From Acridotheres tristis (taxonomy: Eukaryota; Chordata; Aves; Passeriformes; Sturnidae): a stretch of DNA of 64,000 bases. The position numbers were made by a program, and so were the translations under genes. Under the pieces are notes generated by a model that searched no databases, had not been told where the DNA came from, and worked only from the letters and a program-made list of their open reading frames with translations. Each line of letters starts with the position of its first letter. Positions within the stretch are counted from its first letter, which is position 1. Of the stretch, positions 57,820 through 64,000 are shown piece by piece. The stretch is from the NCBI GenBank assembly GCA_037013685.1, contig CM072885.1:23030125-23094124 (forward strand), written 5' to 3'.

Positions 57820-58527
57820 TCAATTTTTAAAAGATTCTCCACCTAATGTTTTCAAAGTGGTTTTTAACAGTCTATTGTGCCTCTCCACCTTCCCTGCAGA
57901 TGGTGCATGGTAGGGGATATGGTACACCCACTCAATACCATGTTCTTTGGCCCAGGTGTTGATAAGGTTATTCTTGAAATGAGTCCCATTGTCTGACTCA
58001 ATTCTCTCAGGGGTACCATGCTTCCAAAGAACTTGTTTCTCAAGGCCCAAGATGGTGTTCCGAGCAGTGGCATGAGGCACAGGGTAGGTCTCTAACCACC
58101 CAGTGGTGGCTTCCACCATGGTCAGTACATAGCGCTTGCCCTGGCGAGTTTGAGGCAGTGTGATGTAGTCAATCTGCCAGGCCTCTCCATACTTATATTT
58201 GGCCCATCGCCCCCCATACCAGAGGGGCTTCACCCGCTTGGCTTGCTTGATGGCAGCGCACGTCTTACAGTCATGGATAACTTGAGAAATACTGTCCATG
58301 GTTAGATCCACCTCTCGGTCTCGTGCCCATTTATAGGTGGCATCTCTACCCTGATGACCTGAGGCATCATGGGCCCATCGAGCCAGGAACAACTCTCCCT
58401 TGTGCTGCCAGTCTAGGTCTATCTTTGACACCTCTATCTGTGCCGCCTGATCTACCTGTTTGTTATTTTGATGCTCCTCATTAGCTCTACCTTTGGGGAC
58501 ATGGGCATCTACATGACGGACTTTCAC
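57820..58527 (-). CDS. ERVL integrase, intact 235-codon frame
   Basis: An open frame carrying the RNase H tail (VRHVDAHVPKG, residues 3-13), the HHCC zinc-binding domain (H53, H58, C87, C90) and the full DDE core: D120 in WQIDYI, D179 in ESDNGTHF and E215 in GKVERHN, with exact D-35-E spacing. The start Met is internal to pol and not a native start. All catalytic residues for DNA strand transfer are present. The frame ends in TGA before the C-terminal domain, and the upstream stops prevent a full Pol. Nothing here shows that it is expressed. Confidence 0.88.
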   Translation of the reverse strand: MKVRHVDAHVPKGRANEEHQNNKQVDQAAQIEVSKIDLDWQHKGELFLARWAHDASGHQGRDATYKWARDREVDLTMDSISQVIHDCKTCAAIKQAKRVKPLWYGGRWAKYKYGEAWQIDYITLPQTRQGKRYVLTMVEATTGWLETYPVPHATARNTILGLEKQVLWKHGTPERIESDNGTHFKNNLINTWAKEHGIEWVYHIPYHAPSAGKVERHNRLLKTTLKTLGGESFKN

Positions 58528-58809
58528 AGGTAGCCTTTCTACCCGAGTGGCAATGTCTTTCCACTCGTCAGCAGCCCAAATTGGTTTTCCCCTACGTTGC
58601 CAGTCAGCCTTTTTCCATCTTTCCAGCTATCCCCACAAAGCATTGGCTACCATCCATGAATCAGTGTAAAGGTAGAGTTTTGGCCACTTCTCTCTCTCAG
58701 CAATGTCCAGGGCCAGCTGAACAGCTTTGAGTTCAGCAAGTTGACTCGATCCACCTTTTTCTTCGGTAGCTTGTGCAACCTGTCGTGTGGGGCTCCATAC
58801 GGCTGCTTT
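58528..58809 (-). pseudogene. pol: ERVL RNase H, central part
   Basis: The same frame as the flanking pieces. It shows SQLAELKAVQLALDIAE with a catalytic Glu and YLYTDSWMVANALWG with a catalytic Asp, then an in-frame TAG (58627-58629). Another stop, TGA 58810-58812, separates it from the first RNase H strand. Confidence 0.82.
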
Positions 58810-59337
58810 TCACTTCCGGTTCATCCCCACGATGCGGCAGGAACCATCAGTGAATAGAGCATAGCGTGTTTCATCTGCTGGCAGTTGGTTATACGGTGGG
58901 GCTTCTTCGAGCCGGGTCACTTGTTCCTGTTCCTCTTCTTCGGCAAGACCAAAGTCTTCCCCTTCCGGCCAGTTGGTAATTATCTCCAAAATCCCAGGGC
59001 GATTCGGGTTTCCAATACGGGCGCGTTGTGTGATGAGGGCAATCCATTTACTCCATGTGGCATCAGTGGCATGGTGGGTTGAGGGAACTTTTCCTTTAAA
59101 CATCCACCCCAGCACTGGCAGTCGGGGTGCCAGGAGGAGTTGTGTTTCCGTGCCAACCACCTCTGAGGCAGCTTGAACCCCTTCATAGGCGGCCAAGATC
59201 TCCCTATCCGTTGGAGTGTAGTTGGCTTTCTTTCTCCCGCTGTCCACCGCAGACAACACAGTCCGAGAGCAGGAATGCGGGGGAGCCCGTGCAATCTCTG
59301 ATAACAAACTCTGCACTTCTTCCCTCTGCCCTTCCAC
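58810..59337 (-). pseudogene. LTR-pol chimeric frame: LTR residues joined to ERVL RNase H
   Basis: An open 175-codon frame. The first ~36 codons (59337 to about 59229) are encoded by the remnant 5' LTR. The rest is the ERVL RT connection and RNase H start, with KANYTPTDREILAAYEGVQ and FTDGSC carrying the first RNase H Asp. The join is in frame. The frame ends in TGA at 58810. The matching LTR segment at 57172-57377 lacks the pol part, which proves the chimeric nature. Confidence 0.85.
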
Positions 59338-59433
59338 TCCTGGAACCAGTCTTAAAGTTGCAGAATTTAATACTCAACACCAACAGAACTGACGATTTTA
59401 GGGATATAGGCATCATACAGTCACCCCAAGACA
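59229..59433 (-). mobile_element. Truncated 5' LTR of the ERVL (first 205 bp)
   Basis: Nearly identical to 57173-57377 with a single visible difference (TTTTAGGG against TTTTGGGG). Only the U3 start survives. It ends at the outer TSD on the right. Confidence 0.92.
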
Positions 59434-59438
59434 TATCT

Positions 59439-61881
59439 ATGTTTCTCTCTGCCATTCTAATGTTGCTAAATTTTGTTTTAGAAACATAGCTAGGCATTTG
59501 GCAAGTAGATTGAGTTTGGTATTGTCAATATGAACACATGTATGTTTCTTAGCTTGTGGATATGACAAACATTTTGGGTCAGCCTGTAAGTTCAAATTAC
59601 ATTGAGCTTTTAGCATCCACAAAACAACAGAAAATACCATTTTATGGTGCCAGACTCCAATTTAGTCCTGAGATACTCATATTCCTTCCACAGTGAAGAT
59701 GCCTAGGAAAATGATGCAAGAATAATGAAAATACCTAAACAAAAGAAGAAAAACATGAAAAAGAAATAAAAAGAAAAGAGAACAATAATGCATGAAAAGA
59801 GATTAAAAGAGGTTTGTGTTAAAATTTTTGGGGTTTTTGCTTACCTCAGACTGATTTGGAATTACCTTCACTCAAACATTTCGTTTCAAAGCAGACCCTT
59901 TATAAAAAATATTTATTCAACTTGCAAGTAGTGACATTTATAGGATAGGCAAGTGCTTATTTCCTCTCAGAAATGAGAAATTTGAATGGATTTCTTTTTT
60001 TCTAAGTCTAAATGGTTTCAAAAGCTTCCTTCTCAGCAGAATATCCTGAGCACCTTAAAGAGGCTTCCGTTTTAGTGCATTTTCTATGAAAGAGTCTTCA
60101 GCCAAAAATACAAGATTCGAGAATGGGAATAAAAAGAAAATGAAAGAGCTCAACAAAAATTGTGAAGGATCATTCTGGGATCTAGTAACTGTTCTAATGA
60201 TCATATATTTTTCACAAGTATTAATAATGAATGCAAAAAAAAAATCATTATTTTAGCATGAGCCAAAACCCAGAAAGCATATGTACATTCTTCTTTACAT
60301 GGTACTCAGTAGTGTAGGTAGACTCAAATAAACTCCCTGAATGAGGAGCCTGATTTCACAGTCACAACAAGTTGTATTTATGAATTTCAAATCAGTTCAG
60401 GTTTTTTTAAGGTGCTATGAAAGCCAGTTCAGCTGGGATGCACAGTGCAGCATTTTAGTACCATTTAACACAATTTAGTGCTATTTAGTACCACAGTGAC
60501 ATTCATATGCAGACTCTACAGTTCTTCAAACACATGAGAGGTTAGAATTATTTTAGAGAATTTTTGTCTTACACTTCAGAAGTGCTGTTATATTTAAGCT
60601 GCACTGGGTGCCTAAGCTCCTTACGTTAATAGGAAATGCCAGCATTCCTGAACTGAGCATAACTGAACTAAGCAGGCAACAGCTACGTCCAGACTCTGAA
60701 TGTTAATGCTAAGAAAGATTAATCCTCAATAAATATATTAATCAAATATAATTGAAATAGAAAAAAAATTATATATGCTTATCACTGTAAGTAGTACTGT
60801 CTGTGACCTGAAGGAAGAAAAAAGGCATCAGCAAATAGCATTAATAGTTTAGCCAAGGAAAATGCAATGTATTAATTTCCTTTTATTTTAATAATTGACA
60901 ACAAATTGCTCCAAATTGCTATATAACATCCAAATACTTATTCAGTGGTATGCATAATAATATTATGTAAATTGCTATATTTAACCTCTTTACACTCCAA
61001 GTAAGAGGCTCCAATGTAAGATGTTAATGCAATATTTATTATTACTTGGTGACGGCACCTTCTTCACTAGAGATTTATTATTTACTGATGTTACCAATTC
61101 CTGTTTAGAATACTAACAAAAATAACAAGTCCAATGCTTAGTTTAATCCCACAATTCCTCTGCATGTGCTTTTGATTGCAAGGGTAAAAGGATGACATGT
61201 ACGACATAGCCTTTTTTCCAGCATCACCACTTCCTGTTGCTCTACTGCATCTTGAAAATCCAGAATCAATATTCTAGCTGTTTATCTGCTAGTTTTTAAA
61301 TCTGGTAACAGTGAAAAGCAGACATGAACAATACAAATATTAAGTGTAAAACTCATTTTAAGTCTTCTATTATCATTTGCTATTCAGAATTGCACCATAT
61401 TAGCATAACCCAGCCTTGAACAAATTGGAATAAGTAGAATAACCAGCAAATTTTGTAAACTCACATATTAAAAAAAATTTAAAATTAAAAATTGTATCTT
61501 AATCCTTCCTAAAAAACTATTAAGAATGAATACCGTTTTAGACATTGATCACAGTAGTATAAAAATTTGTAGAATCCTTCTCTATAGTCAGACGATTCTT
61601 GTTGTCTTTGTATGCTGCGACATCATTCCCCAAATGTCTTCTTGTGACAGAAACACAATTGACACTCACATATAAAAAAGAGTATTAAACAAACTTCTGA
61701 GTTTTCTCTCCAGCTCTTCCCAGCTCTTTAGGTTATTTTTTTCTACATATTTAATCCTTCTGAAAGTTCCACCAACACTTGGTCATAAAATTCTATATTT
61801 ACGTATAACAAAGGTAAATATTTAAGTCCTCCATACCATTTTTATTTTAATCCTCCCTTAAAAGCTGACAACACACTCCAA
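59439..61881. other. AT-rich intergenic DNA, no gene seen
   Basis: No frame longer than about 70 codons and no recognisable element. Confidence 0.5.
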
Positions 61882-61887
61882 ACACTC

Positions 61888-62566
61888 TGACAATGGCCCA
61901 CCAGAGCCTGGGCTAGCTCTTTAGAGGCATACCAGTGCCATGCCAGGCATGGGGAACTGCCTGAGGGTAAGATCTACTGGAGGCAGAACCTTTAGAGCTA
62001 GTTGCTCTTCAGTGTGCTCAATGTCTGGGACTGGGCAAAGGAGGTGAGGGCGGCTCTCAGCTGCTGAGGTTGCAAAGAGTTTATTAAGGTGGAGGGTTCA
62101 CAGGCAAAGAACCCCAAGCACTGCTGTGCTCAGGATTAAATACGGGGGCAGACCAGGGGGTGGGTACAAACAATTGACCAATAAAGAGTCCTTAGGGGAG
62201 GAGTGGAGGGCAGGGTCTTACAGGGTTACAACCAATGAGGGAAGCAGGGGGAGGAGAAAGAGTCACATAGGCCAATGGGGCATCGAGTTCTAGGGCATTT
62301 CCAAAGGAGGGGAACAACTAGGGATTGGCCCAGGGTAAGACTGACAAGGCAGGTGCTGGAACAAGGGGTGGGATTACAATGATAGACCAGGAAGGGACTG
62401 GAAAAAGGGGCGGGGTTACAATGATGGACAAGGGGCGAAGAATGCCAAACAAGGTAGTTTTAGGAGTGGATACTCTTGGGGACAAACCAACTGGGGAAAA
62501 CATAGGGGTACATAGGAGCAAACCATTATAACAATAAACTGAATAAAGTAAACAGGTGCCACAACA
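61888..62566 (-). mobile_element. 3' LTR of the second class II provirus
   Basis: A 679-bp LTR. The minus strand starts TGTTGTGGCACCTG and ends GGGCCATTGTCA. CTTAATAAACTC (near 62086-62097) is the polyA signal and GTATTTAATCC (near 62138-62148) a TATA-like box. It shares layout with family A but is clearly diverged. The right TSD partner of ACACTC (61882-61887) would be beyond the window. Confidence 0.88.
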
Positions 62567-62585
62567 TCTCCCCCTTTCTTTTTCT
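62567..62585 (-). promoter_or_regulatory. Polypurine tract
   Basis: On the minus strand GAAAAAGAAAGGGGGAGA abuts the LTR, matching the tract at 32039 in the other provirus. Confidence 0.88.
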
Positions 62586-62639
62586 AAAAGAAGGGTCGGT
62601 ACAGTATTTGGAATTGGGGTACAGGTCATGAAACCAAGT

Positions 62640-62810
62640 GGGGGGGAAGTTGGGAGGTAGAGGATTCAGTGATATTAACATTAGGGGAAGAAGAAGTAAT
62701 TTGTTCAGTGGTGGACAAACAACATTTTTTCAAAATTTAAAACATAATTAAACTTATGATAATAACTGTGATGAACAAGAGAACAGTTTATATAAAATCA
62801 TCAATGAACA
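62640..62810 (-). pseudogene. env: Env C-terminal remnant (membrane anchor and tail)
   Basis: A frame reads TVLLFITVIIISLIMF, a membrane-spanning segment like that of the env at 32.2 kb (TVLLIILVLILISVAL), then a stop, ILKKCC and a polar tail. Two in-frame stops are present. SU and the TM ectodomain are absent: only about 470 bp separate this LTR from integrase, where the other provirus has about 1.7 kb. Confidence 0.72.
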
Positions 62811-62827
62811 TCCTAAGGAGGAGGAAA

Positions 62828-63047
62828 TCAGGGTAAAAGGGGGAATGTGGGTTTCCTTCTCCACTGAGGAGCTGCTTCCTTCCTTGGCTCACTGCTGACA
62901 CCTCTACACCTCTTTTTTGTTGTCTGGTGGCTACTAGGATGTTTGGGGACATACAGTTTTACCCACTTGTGTGGGATCCACCACAGTCTCAGGGGTGTGG
63001 ATACACAAAAGTACCCACAACCCCATGTCACTAGTTTGTATGGTACC
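62828..63047 (-). pseudogene. pol: Integrase C-terminal domain, frameshifted
   Basis: Residues MTWGCGYFCVSTPLRLWWIP and WVKLYVPKH are the class II integrase C-terminal DNA-binding fold, as at about 33600-33700. It lies one frame off the integrase core, so an indel near 63040 separates them. The frame then runs into sequence that may be env leader or deletion junction. Confidence 0.72.
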
Positions 63048-63740
63048 TTAATCCCGGATTAACACAGGTGGATGTTCTTGGAGCCTGTGATTGCCATGAG
63101 AGGAGAAGTGCCTGACCACTGGGAGGTTCATGTTATCCAAAGAGCAATTTAAAAAGTTGATGGTGCAGAGGGCTTTGCACAATCTCCCCTGCAGTGTCAG
63201 CCCTCTGCTTCTCTCCCATTGATGTTCCAAGACCCACTTGAGCAATTGGTGGGCTCGCTCAACCACAGCCTGACCAGTGGAAGAGTGAGGAATTCCATAG
63301 TTATGCTCAACTCCCCAGTTCTGCAGGAATTCGTTGAAAGCCTTGGAAATATAATCAGTTTTGATTTCTTTAGGGACCCCAAGCACTGAAGAGGCTTGCA
63401 GCAGATGTTTAATTGCATGCTCACCTTCTTCCCCTGCATGGGCAGAAGCATAGACTGCTCCAGAAAAAGTGTCAATGGAGACATGCACATACTTCATTCG
63501 GCCGAATTCAGGGATATGCGTGATGTCAGTTTGCCACACTTCACAGCTCTTAAACCCTCGAGGGCTGATTCCAGTGCCCAGAGATGGTATGGCTGAACGC
63601 TGGCAATGAGGACATGTGGCCACAATGGCTCTGGCCTGGTCTCGCTTCAGATGGAACTGCTTAACCAGACCAGGCACATTCTGATGGAACATTTGATGGC
63701 TCAGCTTTGCTGGTTGGAAAATGTCTGGAAGCCTTGCCAA
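63048..63740 (-). pseudogene. pol: Class II integrase with deletion at the catalytic centre
   Basis: An open 230-codon frame with the zinc-binding motif (H15, H19, CPHC 43-46) and core residues D72 (WQTDITH), D129 (IKTD) and E161 (VVERAH). The D129-to-E161 spacing is 31 residues instead of 35. Four residues that follow the second Asp in the 33.8 kb copy are missing here, an in-frame 12-nt loss near 63350. The frame closes after VLIRD. The enzyme is very likely inactive. It would otherwise integrate viral DNA. Confidence 0.85.
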
Positions 63741-64000
63741 TTTGGCGACTACTGCTAGGGAATGCTAGGGAATGTTGATTCCCTTCAGCTATTGGGCCAG
63801 GCTAATCAGTATGTGGCCTCACATGCATTATGAAATAAGAATGCTCTCAGTGGGAAACAGCATAGATTAATTTTGAGAGCAATTCAAGAAGAGTCTTGTT
63901 CGAGATCTCCTTGAGGACGGCATTTTCTGCCCTTGACACCACTCCTGCGACATATGCTGAATCTGTAACCAAATTAAACGGCTCCAAAAACTTCTTAAAA
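63741..64000 (-). pseudogene. pol: RNase H C-terminal part, truncated by window end
   Basis: The minus strand reads FNLVTDSAYV near 63960-63990, then a continuing frame through SKLIYAVSH to an in-frame stop near 63850 and more breaks toward integrase. An 11-bp direct repeat (TGCTAGGGAA type) lies near 63755-63776. Confidence 0.7.

Larger units (their letters stand above)
56737..59433 (-). mobile_element. ERVL provirus with large 5' deletion
   Basis: The element is flanked by CATCT (56732-56736) and TATCT (59434-59438), a 5-bp TSD with one mismatch. On the minus strand it holds the first 205 bp of the 5' LTR (59433-59229), then directly RNase H, integrase and the integrase C-terminus, a polypurine-like tract, and a complete 3' LTR (57377-56737). 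The rest of the 5' LTR, primer site, gag, protease and RT are deleted. The remaining pol is in one frame with four nonsense codons and no frameshift, so it is younger than the ERVL at 2.3-6.2 kb. Confidence 0.9.
61888..64000 (-). mobile_element. 3' half of a second class II provirus, runs past the window end
   Basis: On the minus strand the order is part of RNase H (64000 to about 63741), integrase (63740-63048), integrase C-terminus, an env membrane-anchor remnant, polypurine tract and a complete 3' LTR (62566-61888). Integrase resembles that of the provirus at 33.8 kb (shared HQNVPGLV, KYVHVS and DTFSGA blocks). Almost all of env is deleted. The 5' part lies outside the window. Confidence 0.9.

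Noticed and set aside
57172..59433. 205-bp direct repeat as a segmental duplication or CRISPR-like repeat
   Set aside because: It is the shared U3 start of the two LTRs of one ERVL provirus, as shown by the TSD outside and the polypurine tract inside.
1..64000. Bacterial-type systems (defence islands, toxin-antitoxin, CRISPR, operons)
   Set aside because: The sequence is clearly vertebrate (CR1, ERV, microsatellites); no operon structure or ribosome-binding pattern is present.

Overview
This window looks like intergenic DNA from a bird, most likely a songbird. The evidence is several CR1 LINE fragments with the typical avian 3' end, ERVL-type and alpha/beta-type endogenous retroviruses (ERVs), many solo LTRs of avian type, and an AT-rich background with GC-rich LTR islands. 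I see no host exon, no tRNA or rRNA gene, no CRISPR array and nothing bacterial. Every recognisable coding stretch is retroviral or CR1-derived, and all are broken. Roughly 35-40% of the window is LTR-retrotransposon sequence by my own boundaries. That is far above a usual avian autosomal stretch and would fit an ERV-rich compartment such as the W chromosome or pericentromeric DNA (inference).

Layout. 1.6-6.5 kb: a solo LTR, then a decayed plus-strand ERVL (gag, protease, RT, RNase H) interrupted by another LTR and followed by an LTR fragment. 7.1-7.6 kb: CR1. 13.8-14.2 kb: an older CR1. 15.5-16.6 kb: an LTR with GC-rich internal repeats. 17.4-18.1 kb and 26.9-27.6 kb: two solo LTRs of one family, each with its own target-site duplication (TSD). 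18.4-18.7 kb: CR1 RT fragment. 22.8-25.0 kb: four LTRs nested inside one another, three of the insertions marked by TSDs. 25.6-26.3 kb: probable LTR. 30.05-30.85 kb: CR1. 31.9-37.8 kb: a minus-strand class II provirus with an intact 5' LTR, a lysine-type primer-binding site, a matrix-protease fusion where most of gag is deleted, pol, an alpharetrovirus-type env and a truncated 3' LTR. 38.5-38.9 kb: short solo LTR. 40.6-41.1 kb: CR1. 48.1-50.8 kb: two LTRs abutting at the same 5-bp target, one carrying a 40-bp minisatellite that is itself split by a third LTR. 51.8-52.5 kb: solo LTR. 56.7-59.4 kb: a minus-strand ERVL whose 5' LTR is fused to RNase H, with an almost continuous integrase frame. 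61.9-64.0 kb: the 3' part of another class II provirus with env nearly all deleted; it runs off the window end.

The elements do not work together as a system. They record repeated insertion, LTR-LTR recombination to solo LTRs and internal deletion. The points most worth a second look are the four-deep nest, the double use of one target site, the MMTV-like pro/pol frameshift heptamer and env splice signals surviving in an otherwise dead provirus, the Cys-to-Phe change in the env CX6CC motif, and the LTR-pol chimeric frame at 58.8-59.3 kb.
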